Source: Candidatus Villigracilis adiacens
GTDB lineage: Bacteria > Chloroflexota > Anaerolineae > Anaerolineales > Villigracilaceae
Assembly: GCA_016703605.1 (NCBI GenBank)
Contig: JADJBU010000026.1
Span: 645,066 to 709,065, forward strand
Reading direction: 5' to 3'
DNA length: 64,000 nucleotides
The translations under genes and the position numbers were made by a program. Each line of letters opens with the position of its first letter. Position 1 is the first letter of the stretch. The notes beneath the pieces were generated by a model. It saw only the letters and a list, made by a program, of their open reading frames with translations. It was not told the origin of the DNA and searched no databases. Below are positions 7,791 to 15,948 of this stretch, one piece after another.

Positions 7791-7827
7791 AAAGAGACAT
7801 GCCCTCCATGAGCGCGTGTCTCTTTTT
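7791..7827 (+). terminator. Intrinsic terminator after the NarL-type regulator
   Basis: AAAGAGACA pairs with TGTCTCTTT and is followed by TT; a 9-bp stem with a loop of about 17 nt. Confidence 0.8.
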
Positions 7828-7888
7828 GGTTTAAGCGGCGCAGCAAACAAGCCGGTCACGGATGCCGCACGCTGTTATTTTATGGGTC

Positions 7889-8077
7889 ATTTGTCACGTA
7901 TGGTTTTTGCAAAGTCGCTTGACATCCCTTTGAATTTGCAGCAAGGTTTAACGCGAAAAGCGCAAATTGGGCGAATTTACGCGAAAACCAATTAAGAAAT
8001 TCGCGACATTCGCCTTTTCGCGAAATTCGCGTTAAGGTTTTCCTGACTTTGGAAAAGCCATGATTTGTCACGTTTGG
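7889..8077. repeat. Gene-free stretch with TTCGCG-rich palindromic sequence and two ATTTGTCACGT boxes
   Basis: The 320 bp before the PrsW-like operon hold no convincing gene. Two near-identical boxes, ATTTGTCACGTATGG (7889-7903) and ATTTGTCACGTTTGG (8063-8077), flank a block rich in TTCGCG and GCGAAA words, including inverted TTTAACGCGAA (near 7948) and TTCGCGTTAA. The second box ends 4 bp before the -35 element, where an operator could sit. The function is unknown. Confidence 0.55.
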
Positions 8078-8081
8078 GCTA

Positions 8082-8110
8082 TTGACGTTTTCCACTCTTT
8101 TCTATATCAT
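8082..8110 (+). promoter_or_regulatory. Promoter of the PrsW-like operon
   Basis: TTGACG (8082-8087) and TATCAT (8105-8110) are separated by exactly 17 bp. The predicted transcript starts near 8117 and contains AAAGGAGAG before the ATG at 8146. Confidence 0.65.
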
Positions 8111-8145
8111 GAATAGTACCAACATCAGCAAAGGAGAGAATTTCC

Positions 8146-9006
8146 ATGAATGAATCCAAAGCAGTTCATGAACGGAAGCATGTCTGGCGCGATGAGATCC
8201 TGCTCATCGTCGTCATGTGCGTGTTCGTGGGCATCGTCTACGCCCTCGATAACGCGCTCAAGCCTCAGTTCACACCATCCACCCTTTTATTGACGGGGGT
8301 GTTCCTGGCGCTCGTCCCCGCCTTTATCTGGCTTGTTTTTTTCTACCTGCAAGACCGCGCCGAACCCGAACCGAAAGGTTTTGTGTTGGGCGTTTTCGCG
8401 CTTGGCGGGCTTTTCGCTGCCGCCATCGGCATCCCAATGACAGACGGCTTGTTCCGCGTTTCTCACTGGCTGTACACCGACGCCCTCACCACCATCATGG
8501 GCGGCATTCTTGTGGTCGGCTTTACACAGGAATACCTGAAATACGCCGCCGTCCGTTACAGCATCTACAACTCGAGTGAGTTCGACGAACCCACCGACGG
8601 CGTGATCTACGCCACCGCCGCAGGGCTGGGATATGCCACCGTCCTAAACATCAACTTCGTCGTCTCGAACGGCGGCGTGGATTTGGGCTCGGGCATCATT
8701 CGCATGGCGGTCGTCGCGCTGGCGCAGGCAGCGTTCTCCGGCATCACAGGGTATTTCCTCGGGCGGGCAAAATTCGAATCCGAACCGGTCTGGTGGATGC
8801 CGCTCGGCATCACGCTCGCGGCAATCTTCAACGGATTGTTCAACTGGCTGCAGGGAGCCGTTACCCAGCCCCAAATCACTTTGAGCGGCTCGATAACCCC
8901 GACCTGGTTGGGGCTTGTCCTGGCAGCGGTTGTTGCGCTGGCAACCACGGGGGTCATTCTCTGGCTGGTGCGCCGCAGCATCAAATCCCTTCAGGCAGGG
9001 AAGTAG
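8146..9006 (+). CDS. PrsW-like multi-pass membrane protein, probably not an active protease
   Basis: A 286-residue protein with about eight membrane segments and the PrsW (CAAX/type II protease clan) layout. The family motif EExxK appears as Q128-E129-YLK. The second motif, EPxDG...GFAxxEN, appears as EPTDGVIYATAAGLGYATVLN, so its Glu is Leu167. The His of HxxF is Gln194 (QAAFSG). Three of the usual catalytic or metal-binding residues are therefore replaced, while the fold is kept. In PrsW these residues cut anti-sigma factors. Here a non-catalytic scaffold or binding role is more likely. It is the first gene of a three-gene operon with a trypsin-like lipoprotein. Confidence 0.8.
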   Translation: MNESKAVHERKHVWRDEILLIVVMCVFVGIVYALDNALKPQFTPSTLLLTGVFLALVPAFIWLVFFYLQDRAEPEPKGFVLGVFALGGLFAAAIGIPMTDGLFRVSHWLYTDALTTIMGGILVVGFTQEYLKYAAVRYSIYNSSEFDEPTDGVIYATAAGLGYATVLNINFVVSNGGVDLGSGIIRMAVVALAQAAFSGITGYFLGRAKFESEPVWWMPLGITLAAIFNGLFNWLQGAVTQPQITLSGSITPTWLGLVLAAVVALATTGVILWLVRRSIKSLQAGK

Positions 9007-9017
9007 GAGAAGCAGAC

Positions 9018-9593
9018 ATGGCTAATAAACAAGGCTCCCTCGGTGACCGCTTTGCGGAATTCACCGTCATACTCGTCACCGTAATCGCGCTTGCCGCGGG
9101 CTGGTTCTATAAATCGGGCGTGGAGAATGCCTCGGTCCCGTTCGAAGCGGAGGGCGTCAGCGCCCAGGCGCCAAAGGGATGGTTGAGTTCCGAACCCTCC
9201 GGCGAGGAATTATTCCGCGCGGTGGACCGCAACTCCAGCGGGTTTGGCACAACGTACACGATCCGCCAGATCGCGGTTACTTCCGAAGCGACTGCCTCGG
9301 AAGTGGCAAGCGCCGTGGCGCTCAAGAACGCGCAGGAACTGCTCGCCTTCCGCATCCTGGAACAACAGGAGGTTTTGGACAGCAACGGGCGCAGCGCCTT
9401 CATGATCGAATATGTGTATGTCGAATCAAACCCCGACCTGACCCATGCCGAACTGCCAAGTGTGGTGCGCGGAATGGATTTGGTCTATCTTAACGGCGAA
9501 CGCGCCCTGGTGGTTTCCTTCCATGCCGATGAAAACAATTTCGAACTCGACCTGGAACGGTTCCACACCTTCCTCAAGTCTGTCACCTACTAG
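9018..9593 (+). CDS. Membrane-anchored exported protein of unknown function
   Basis: A 191-residue protein with a single N-terminal membrane helix (about residues 14-32, IVTVIALAAGWFY-like) and an exported domain. The domain ends in VVSFHADENNFELDLERFHTFLKSVTY-like alternation, here FELDLERFHTFLKSV, as seen in PsbP/DcrB-like folds; the similarity is only suggestive. The ATG at 9018 follows AGGAGA. It is 11 bp after the PrsW-like gene and 15 bp before the serine protease gene, so the three are very likely co-expressed. Confidence 0.7.
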   Translation: MANKQGSLGDRFAEFTVILVTVIALAAGWFYKSGVENASVPFEAEGVSAQAPKGWLSSEPSGEELFRAVDRNSSGFGTTYTIRQIAVTSEATASEVASAVALKNAQELLAFRILEQQEVLDSNGRSAFMIEYVYVESNPDLTHAELPSVVRGMDLVYLNGERALVVSFHADENNFELDLERFHTFLKSVTY

Positions 9594-9608
9594 GAAAACG
9601 AGGAGAAC

Positions 9609-11249
9609 ATGAAACCCAACTCCCTCAAACATTTCTTGATATTTGTATCCGTCCTGGCGCTTGCCGCCCTGGCATGTCAGGGCGGAACCCCGGCGCTCGA
9701 ACCGGTGACGCCTTCCAACGAAAATACGGAAACCTCCGAAGCGGGCACGTTATCGCAGGCAACCCGGTCGCAGTTGATCGCTGCCACGGTGCAGATCATC
9801 GCCCTGCAGGGGGGCAATCCGATCTATGTCGGGTCGGGCACAGTCCTCAACCCGGGCGGCATGATCCTGACCAATGCGCATGTCGCCAGCCCGACAACCG
9901 TCGGCGCCCCCGAACTGGAACCCGATACGCTGGTCGTGGCAGTCGTCGTTTCGGAAGATAAACCCGCAGTACCTTCCTACATTGCAAATGTCCTTGCGGT
10001 GGACGGTTTCCTCGACCTGGCAGTCATTCAAATCGTCTCCACCGTGGACGGTTCGACCGTCAGCGCCGGAAGTTTGAACCTGCCCTATGTAGACCTCCAG
10101 AATTCGGACAACGTGCATGTGGGCGACAATATCAATATTTTCGGTTTCCCCTCCATCGGCGGCAACACCATCACCTTTACCCAGGGAACCGTTTCCGGCT
10201 TTTCGTCGGAAGACCAGATCGGCGACCGCGCCTGGATCAAAACCGACGCAACGATCTCCGGCGGTAATTCGGGCGGTCTCGCAGCGGATAATAACGGCAA
10301 CATCATCGGCGTCCCGACCATTGCCGCATCCAGCCGCGAAGCGGAGACCTCCGACTGCCGCGTCATTCAGGATACCAACAGCGACGGCGTAGTCGACCAG
10401 AACGATAGCTGCGTTCCCATCGGCGGCTTCTTGAACGGCATCCGCCCGGTAAACCTTGCCCTGCCGCTGATCGAAGCCGCGCAGGGAGGGAAACAATACA
10501 CAAGCCCATTCAGAACCCCGGGTACGGTCGGCAACCCGGGCAGTGGAAGCGAATCCGCGACGAATTTCATTTGGCTCGATACCTCTGAAAGCGGCTCGCA
10601 GGGATGCAAATTCAACGACACGCCCGTAAACGACTACGGCTCTTCGGCGATGTGCATTGCCGCCGGGTTCGAATACAGCGGCATGACAGACGGCGAATTG
10701 GTGCTTGAGCGCTGGTATTTGAACGGCGAACAGGCAGCTGAATATAGTTACGCCTGGGAGTGGGGCGAAAGCGGCTTGTTCGGAACCATCCTCCCGAACG
10801 ATGGCAACCCGATGCCCGCCGGAAACTACCGCCTTGAACTGTTCGCCGGCGATGCGCTCACCGCAATGGGCAACTCCAATGAAGTAGCCGTCAGCGGCGG
10901 CGGGAGCGGCGGACAGACTCAGCAGCCTTCCAGCGGCGACACGATCACCGTCTACGGGCTGATCTACGATGCCTCGACCAACAAACCGATCTCCGGCGCG
11001 TTCGTCTTCGTCCTGACGCCGGGAACCACCTACGAAGAATGGCAGGCTTCCAACTTCAACGAGAGCTATGTCAATGCATATCTCGAAACCGGCGCCAATG
11101 GGCAATACGAGATCAACGGCATCCCGCGCGATACCGAGTTCACCCTCGTCTTCGCCGCGCAAGGGTACTACGACTCGTACGCCGACAATCTCATCGCCGG
11201 TCCGAACGACCCGGACCTGAACGAGATCAATGTCGGGCTGACCAAGTAA
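9609..11249 (+). CDS. Trypsin-like serine protease lipoprotein with C-terminal CarboxypepD-like domain
   Basis: A 546-residue lipoprotein. The lipobox ends at Cys23 (ALAC). The S1C-type (DegP-like) domain has the triad H91 (TNAHV), D136 (FLDLAVIQI) and S221 (SGGNSGG). An insertion at residues 255-266 reads DTNSDGVVDQND, a calcium-binding loop like thrombospondin type 3 or dockerin repeats, flanked by C250 and C268. No PDZ domain follows; a Gly/Ser linker near residue 435 leads to a beta-sandwich regulatory domain with ISGAFVFVLTPG. It should work outside the membrane. It is last in the PrsW-like operon and ends at a strong terminator. Confidence 0.88.
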   Translation: MKPNSLKHFLIFVSVLALAALACQGGTPALEPVTPSNENTETSEAGTLSQATRSQLIAATVQIIALQGGNPIYVGSGTVLNPGGMILTNAHVASPTTVGAPELEPDTLVVAVVVSEDKPAVPSYIANVLAVDGFLDLAVIQIVSTVDGSTVSAGSLNLPYVDLQNSDNVHVGDNINIFGFPSIGGNTITFTQGTVSGFSSEDQIGDRAWIKTDATISGGNSGGLAADNNGNIIGVPTIAASSREAETSDCRVIQDTNSDGVVDQNDSCVPIGGFLNGIRPVNLALPLIEAAQGGKQYTSPFRTPGTVGNPGSGSESATNFIWLDTSESGSQGCKFNDTPVNDYGSSAMCIAAGFEYSGMTDGELVLERWYLNGEQAAEYSYAWEWGESGLFGTILPNDGNPMPAGNYRLELFAGDALTAMGNSNEVAVSGGGSGGQTQQPSSGDTITVYGLIYDASTNKPISGAFVFVLTPGTTYEEWQASNFNESYVNAYLETGANGQYEINGIPRDTEFTLVFAAQGYYDSYADNLIAGPNDPDLNEINVGLTK

Positions 11250-11269
11250 GAATAGCAAGTGGAAAGTGG

Positions 11270-11303
11270 AAAGCGCCCCTGAGACATCAGGGGCGCTTTT
11301 TTT
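11270..11303 (+). terminator. Intrinsic terminator of the PrsW-protease operon
   Basis: AAAGCGCCCCTGA pairs with TCAGGGGCGCTTT around GACA, followed by a T-run. A 13-bp perfect stem. Confidence 0.9.
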
Positions 11304-11384
11304 CATAACGTCTTATTACGTAGTAACGACTTTAGTCGTGTTATACCGGGCAAGGGTGACTGAATTCACCACTACAAGGCGCGG

Positions 11385-12242
11385 CTATTTTTCCTTCTCC
11401 CCGCTGATCTTCATCCATGTTTTCTTCATCGTCAAGGCATCCTCCTCCATGATGGGGCTTTCGCAGAGAACGCGCCCGCCGCAGCCGAAATCGTTCAGGG
11501 CTTTGAAGAGCGCCTTGAGATTCAGATCTGCTTCGGCGAGGGGCAGGTGGTTCTTCTCCCCCTTCGGTCCATACTCGATGCCGGAGAGATGGATGTGCAA
11601 ACGCTTCAAGGCGGCGGTCCCCAAATTCTTCCCATAGCGGTCCAGCAGGCGCGACCATTCATCGTAGGTATTCATCGAGCCGTCGCCGGGACGGGCGTGA
11701 AGGTGGGCAAAGTCGAGGCAGGGCTGAACCATGTCCACGGCTTTGCTCATCGCCAGCGCGTCTTCGAACGAACCGAGCATGGCAGACTTGCCCATCGTCT
11801 CAGGACGCAGGGTCACGTTGTCGCCGTTCTTCTGCAATTCCTTCACGCATCCTTCAAGGCGCGGAAGCGCGGTCTTCAAGACCTCAGCGGGGTCATTGCC
11901 AAAATACGAGCCGGGATGAAAGATAATGTCCGTCGCACCCGCAAGATATCCGTAATGCGCCGCATCCATCAGGCGTTTGCGCGATTTGGGCCACTCGTCC
12001 TTTTCCGCGTTCAGGTTGATGAAATACGGCGCATGGACACTCAACGCGACGGAATTTTCCTCCCCTGTGGCTTTGATCGCCGCGCAGGTCGCCTCGCTCA
12101 CGCGGACCGATTGCACCCAGCCCAATTCGAGCGTATCCAAGCCGATGCTTTTACTGAATGCGATCGCGCCGACTGTGCCGCCGGGTTTCCTGGGCGTTCC
12201 AGAAGGTGAACCGACGGTTCCGAATTTGAAGGAAAGGGACAT
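11385..12242 (-). CDS. nfo: Endonuclease IV-like AP endonuclease / xylose-isomerase-like TIM barrel
   Basis: A 285-residue TIM-barrel protein resembling endonuclease IV, which cuts at abasic sites in DNA repair using three metal ions. Family metal-ligand motifs are visible in order: SVHAPYFINL, IIFHPGSY, RPETMGK (where endonuclease IV has ENT), CLDFAHLHA, LHIHLSG, GEKNHLPL and CESPIMEED near the end. The ATG at 12242 has GGAG upstream. The divergence from E. coli Nfo is considerable, so a sugar-isomerase-like role is the main alternative. Confidence 0.8.
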   Translation of the reverse strand: MSLSFKFGTVGSPSGTPRKPGGTVGAIAFSKSIGLDTLELGWVQSVRVSEATCAAIKATGEENSVALSVHAPYFINLNAEKDEWPKSRKRLMDAAHYGYLAGATDIIFHPGSYFGNDPAEVLKTALPRLEGCVKELQKNGDNVTLRPETMGKSAMLGSFEDALAMSKAVDMVQPCLDFAHLHARPGDGSMNTYDEWSRLLDRYGKNLGTAALKRLHIHLSGIEYGPKGEKNHLPLAEADLNLKALFKALNDFGCGGRVLCESPIMEEDALTMKKTWMKISGEKEK

Positions 12243-12260
12243 GGGGGGCTCCGGGGGGGT

Positions 12261-12325
12261 GAGTAACGAGATACGAGTTACAAGTTACGAGGTGAGTAAA
12301 ATCGAAAATCAAAAATCGTAAATTG
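12261..12325. repeat. Heptamer repeat, units GAGTAAC / GAGATAC / GAGTTAC
   Basis: Consecutive units GAGTAAC, GAGATAC, GAGTTAC and AAGTTAC keep a 7-bp period between endonuclease IV and the dgkA stop, followed by AATCGAAA/AATCAAAA/AATCGTAA words. Confidence 0.7.
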
Positions 12326-12695
12326 CCATGAGTTTTTCCCACAACGGCGGACCGAGGATGAGCAAGCCGACGAGGATGGCGGCTAACGCAGCGACGAGGA
12401 CCGCTGCCGCGCCCACGTCCTTACCCGCTTTGGCGAGGGGATGATGTTCCTGGGTGGCAAGGTCCACGACGGATTCGATGGCGGTGTTGATGAATTCGGC
12501 GGTGAATACCAGGGCGGCAGTCAGGACGATGATCGCCCAATCTTGCAGCGACAGGTCCAGCCATAAGCCGAGAAAGAAGACGACGGTGGCGATCAGGCTG
12601 TGAATCCAGGCGTTGCGCTGGGTGCGCAAAACGTAGCCCCAGCCTTGAAAGGCATAATGAAAGGCGCGGACGCGGGATAGAAAAAATTCCTTCAC
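12309..12695 (-). CDS. dgkA: Diacylglycerol/undecaprenol kinase
   Basis: A 128-residue membrane kinase of the DgkA/YbaZ family with three hydrophobic helices. The signature AEFINTAIESVVDL is complete, including the Glu residues that bind Mg-ATP, and HHPLAKAGKDVGAAAVL matches the second conserved block. In Gram-positive-type organisms it recycles undecaprenol or diacylglycerol lipids. The start is taken as GTG at 12695, 2 nt after the ybeY stop, with AGGAA upstream; the longer frame back to 12761 overlaps ybeY. The pgpH-ybeY-dgkA order is widely conserved. Confidence 0.9.
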   Translation of the reverse strand: MKEFFLSRVRAFHYAFQGWGYVLRTQRNAWIHSLIATVVFFLGLWLDLSLQDWAIIVLTAALVFTAEFINTAIESVVDLATQEHHPLAKAGKDVGAAAVLVAALAAILVGLLILGPPLWEKLMAIYDF

Positions 12696-12697
12696 GG

Positions 12698-13165
12698 TTA
12701 TTCCTGAATCTGGATGCGTGACAAGCCGAGTCTTTCCAGCACCCTGGCTTGTTCCGCCCACATGACGGCTTTTTCTTCGTCGGTGCTGTGGTCGTAACCG
12801 AGCAGATGCAAAACGCCGTGGACGACGAGCAATTGCGCTTCGGCTTCGACGGGATGACCGGCATTCTGCGCCTGCTGCATGGCGCGGGGAATCGAAATGG
12901 CGATGTCGCCGAGGTAAAGCGACTCGGTCTCCGGGTCGGTTTCGGCGGCGGGGAAGGAGAGGACGTCTGTGGGAGAGTCCACGCCGAGGTAGTCGAGATT
13001 CAGCTCGTGGAGATGGCGGTCGTCGCTCAGGACGATGGATAAATCTCCGTGGGTAGAATCAAGCCCGGGCGGGGAAAGAGGCGGGACGAGTTCAAGAGTC
13101 AACAATGCGGCGCGTTCGAGCAGCGCGGCGTCGGGGAAATCCATTTGATTATCAATGTGAATCAT
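12698..13165 (-). CDS. ybeY: Endoribonuclease YbeY (rRNA maturation)
   Basis: A 155-residue zinc endoribonuclease needed for 16S rRNA 3' maturation and ribosome quality control. The diagnostic motif HGVLHLLGYDHST is intact with its three zinc-binding His residues, and the preceding PTDVLSFPAAE block is also typical. Its ATG overlaps the pgpH stop (ATGA at 13165-13162), so translation is coupled. The dgkA gene follows directly. Confidence 0.95.
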   Translation of the reverse strand: MIHIDNQMDFPDAALLERAALLTLELVPPLSPPGLDSTHGDLSIVLSDDRHLHELNLDYLGVDSPTDVLSFPAAETDPETESLYLGDIAISIPRAMQQAQNAGHPVEAEAQLLVVHGVLHLLGYDHSTDEEKAVMWAEQARVLERLGLSRIQIQE

Positions 13166-15273
13166 TTTTCTTTTCTCGCGGAGAGCAGGGTGGTGTCCTG
13201 GTCTGGGACGGCGGCTTTGGGGTATTGGATGCGCGGGTGATAGGTTCCGCGCAGGGTGGTGACGAAGGATTCGGTGATGAGGTTGAGGTCGCGCAGGGTG
13301 AGCAGGGTGTCGTCGAGCTGGTTGTGTTTTTGCACGGTCTGGATGACGCTGGCGACGAGGGCGCGGATATCTTCGTCGGTGGCGGGGCGTTCGGCGCGGG
13401 CGCGGGCTTCGGAAGCGTCGGCAAGCATGAGCAGGGCGGTTTCGCGCGAGGCGGGACGCGGACCGGGGTAGCGGAATTTTTCGATGTTCACTTTTGTCAC
13501 ATCGCCGCCAGCCGCCTCCATTGCCTGGTTGTATTGGTAGTTGGTGATCAATGTGCCGTGATGCTCGAGGATGAAATCGTGCAGGCGGTTCGGCAGGCGG
13601 TGCTTCTTCGCCAACTGCACGCCGTCGGTGACGTGGCGGATGATGGTGGCGGAGACTTCTTCGGGGTTGGCGTCTTTATGGGCGTTGATACTGCCCTGCA
13701 CCTGGTTCTCGATGAAGAAATTCGGGTTGAGCGCCTTGCCGATGTCGTGAAATAACGCGCCCACGCGGGTGAGCAGCGGGTCGGCGCCGATCTTTTCGGC
13801 GGCTTGCTCGGCAAGGTTGGCGACCTGCAGGCTGTGCTGGTAGGTTCCGGGGGCGTTGCGTAAAAAGAATTGCAGGAGCGGGTAATCGGGGCGGGAAATA
13901 TCCAGCAGTTGAAGCGCGGTGGTCAGACCGAGCATTTGGGCAAGGATGAATTGAAGCAGGAGGGCGATACTTGCGGATGCCAGCCCGGCAAGCGCGATCA
14001 CGCCGATATATTGGATAATGCCGAGCCAGTCGAGGGTAATGAGCGGAATGCGAAACGCAAGCAGCGCCGCCGCGCCCGAGAGTGAGATGGCAAGCCCTGC
14101 CAGGAGGAAACCCCAAAAACGGCGGGCGGGTCCCAATACGAGCAGCCCCATCAGGGATGAGAACATGTAATAGGGGATCAGGTCGTAGGAGTTGGGCAGC
14201 CCATAGGCGGCAAGGATTGCCAGCGGAATCGAAAAAACCAGACCGATCTCGATGTTGAATAATGCGGTAAAGAGCAATGCCGCGGCTTGAATGGGGTATC
14301 CGTAGGGGGCAAGCGTGCGCCCGGCGAATAAACGCGCGCCAACAAGAAAGAGGATGAAAACCAGCGCGATGATGACAAGGTTGCGGGGGTTGTTGAGGAA
14401 AACCGCGCGGGGACGGCGGTAAAAATAAATGGGAACGAAAGCGGCTGATAAGAGAACCATGGCTCCCACGGCGGCGATATCCTCCCAGCGCTGTCCGGGT
14501 CGGATCATGCCCAGTTGCTGGAAGGCTTCCATATCCGCCGGGGTGATGATCTCGCCGGAAGGGACGATGGTCTCGCCCGCCTTGTAGGTTTGGACGATGG
14601 GCTGGACGGAATCGCGCGCGGTCTTTTTGGCGGCGTCGGTCAGTTCCTGGCTGAAGAAACTGTTCGGCACGACAAAGGGCGTCACCAATTCCGTCACCAG
14701 TTCGGATTGCTGTTCGTTGAAGGTGAGGCTGACAAGGGATGAGATTCCCGCCTGCGTTGACTCGACCTTGTCTTCGTAGATGGCGCGGCGCATAACCTGC
14801 TCCAGCACGCGTACGGCTTCGGCTTGTACGGCGTCCCAGCGGATGGAGGAAATGTTGAGAAGGTAATCCACTGTTTCGGGCTTGAGGCGCAGGTCGCTCA
14901 ATGCCAGCAGGCTGGTTTCCTTTTCGGCGAGCGTCGCTTCGATATCATCCCTGATGGAGGCGATATTTTGCAGCGATGTGCGCAAGCGTTCGATCTGTTC
15001 GCGGGCGATGGCGGGGTCGGGGGAACTGTAGACCGGCTGGACGGCGCTCTCCGCCGCCTTGCGCGCCTCTTCGGTGCGGACCTCGCTGACGTATTCGATG
15101 TCGCGCGGCGATTGAATGGTGTTTTGCGCCACATCCCCCTCGCCGGTGGTTTGGAGGCTGGGGTTCAACCCCAGCGGTGAGATGAGAATACCGAACGATG
15201 CCAGACCGACAAGGACGATCAGGCTTGCCTGTAACAAGCGAGTCGAACGGGAAGCGGGAACTCGCGGGGTCAT
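13162..15273 (-). CDS. pgpH: 7TMR-HD family phosphohydrolase (PgpH-like c-di-AMP phosphodiesterase)
   Basis: A 703-residue protein with one N-terminal membrane helix, a 7TMR-HDED-type extracellular domain (about residues 60-260), seven transmembrane helices (about 270-470) and a cytoplasmic HD domain. The HD motif is in GALFHDIGKALNPNFF, with ILEHHGTLI downstream. PgpH proteins hydrolyse cyclic di-AMP. The position upstream of ybeY and dgkA with a 4-nt overlap is conserved in many bacteria. The ATG at 15273 lies directly beside a repeat block that separates it from the yqeY-like gene. Confidence 0.9.
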   Translation of the reverse strand: MTPRVPASRSTRLLQASLIVLVGLASFGILISPLGLNPSLQTTGEGDVAQNTIQSPRDIEYVSEVRTEEARKAAESAVQPVYSSPDPAIAREQIERLRTSLQNIASIRDDIEATLAEKETSLLALSDLRLKPETVDYLLNISSIRWDAVQAEAVRVLEQVMRRAIYEDKVESTQAGISSLVSLTFNEQQSELVTELVTPFVVPNSFFSQELTDAAKKTARDSVQPIVQTYKAGETIVPSGEIITPADMEAFQQLGMIRPGQRWEDIAAVGAMVLLSAAFVPIYFYRRPRAVFLNNPRNLVIIALVFILFLVGARLFAGRTLAPYGYPIQAAALLFTALFNIEIGLVFSIPLAILAAYGLPNSYDLIPYYMFSSLMGLLVLGPARRFWGFLLAGLAISLSGAAALLAFRIPLITLDWLGIIQYIGVIALAGLASASIALLLQFILAQMLGLTTALQLLDISRPDYPLLQFFLRNAPGTYQHSLQVANLAEQAAEKIGADPLLTRVGALFHDIGKALNPNFFIENQVQGSINAHKDANPEEVSATIIRHVTDGVQLAKKHRLPNRLHDFILEHHGTLITNYQYNQAMEAAGGDVTKVNIEKFRYPGPRPASRETALLMLADASEARARAERPATDEDIRALVASVIQTVQKHNQLDDTLLTLRDLNLITESFVTTLRGTYHPRIQYPKAAVPDQDTTLLSARKEK

Positions 15274-15286
15274 TTGAGGGTTTCGG

Positions 15287-15446
15287 AGCCAACGATTTCT
15301 GTCGTTGGCAGTCCAAAGTCAGGGGGTTCGGAGTCAACGACTCCCGTCGTTGGCAGTTCAAAATCAGGAGGAGATTCGGAGTCGACGACTCCTGTCGTTG
15401 ACTTGTCGTTGACAGCCCAAATCCAAAATCGGGAGATTTTGGACCC
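15287..15446. repeat. Three-copy imperfect repeat with TCGTTGG core and terminal hairpin
   Basis: Three copies of a unit of about 45-50 bp built as TTCGGAGTCAACGACTCC, CGTCGTTGGCAGT, then TCAAAATCAGGAG fill the gap between pgpH and the yqeY-like gene. The block ends with a hairpin TCCAAAATC-GGGA-GATTTTGGA. The same words recur at 58921-58964, so this is a dispersed family. Confidence 0.7.
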
Positions 15447-15450
15447 CGAA

Positions 15451-15897
15451 TTATTTCGCAAGCAATTCCTTAACCGTCGCGCTGATGGCGTCGTTGGGGG
15501 CGCGTCCGGCTACCTTGGGCATGACGACTTTCATGACCTTGCCCATGTCGCTGGGGGCGGCGGCTCCGGTCTCGGCGATGGCGGCTTGCACCAGCGCGCG
15601 CAGTTCTTCGGCGGGCATGGCTTGGGGAAGGAATTCCTCCAGCACCTTGATCTCGGATTCGTTCTCCGCGACCAAATCGCTTCGATTGGCTTTCTTCGCC
15701 TCTTCCAACGCCTCGCGCCGGTTCTTGACCTCTTTCTGGATCAAGGCTGTAACCGCGGTTTCGTCGAGTTCGACGCGCTTATCCACTTCCACTTGTTTGA
15801 CGGCAGCCAGAACCATGCGCACCGTGCGCTTGCGGACTTCATCGCCGCTCTTCATGGCGGATTTCATTGACTCGTTGAGTTTTGCTTTTGTATCCAT
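15451..15897 (-). CDS. GatB/YqeY domain-containing protein
   Basis: A 148-residue stand-alone YqeY protein, the small helical domain related to the tail of GatB. The typical blocks are present: RTVRMVLAAVKQVEVDKR, IQKEVKNRREALEEAKKANR and LPQAMPAEELRALV, ending DMGKVMKVVMPKVAGRAPN. It is thought to bind tRNA-related partners; no enzyme activity is established. The ATG at 15897 has TATAAT ending 7 nt upstream and no ribosome site; the longer frame to 15939 is not needed. Confidence 0.92.
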   Translation of the reverse strand: MDTKAKLNESMKSAMKSGDEVRKRTVRMVLAAVKQVEVDKRVELDETAVTALIQKEVKNRREALEEAKKANRSDLVAENESEIKVLEEFLPQAMPAEELRALVQAAIAETGAAAPSDMGKVMKVVMPKVAGRAPNDAISATVKELLAK

Positions 15898-15904
15898 GAG
15901 GTTG

Positions 15905-15910
15905 ATTATA
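15905..15910 (-). promoter_or_regulatory. -10 box TATAAT, leaderless start of the yqeY-like gene
   Basis: On the minus strand TATAAT ends 7 nt before the ATG; no ribosome site. Confidence 0.55.
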
Positions 15911-15948
15911 CCTTTCTTGGGGTAATGCGCCCGTCTCACACATTTATG

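Noticed and set aside
7880..8095. 71-codon minus-strand frame in the TTCGCG-rich block
   Set aside because: No ribosome site or -10 box at a suitable distance, and the sequence is repeat-like.
9750..11306. Minus-strand open frame of 518 codons over the trypsin-like protease
   Set aside because: The plus strand carries the full catalytic triad and lipobox; the antisense frame is a by-product of codon bias.
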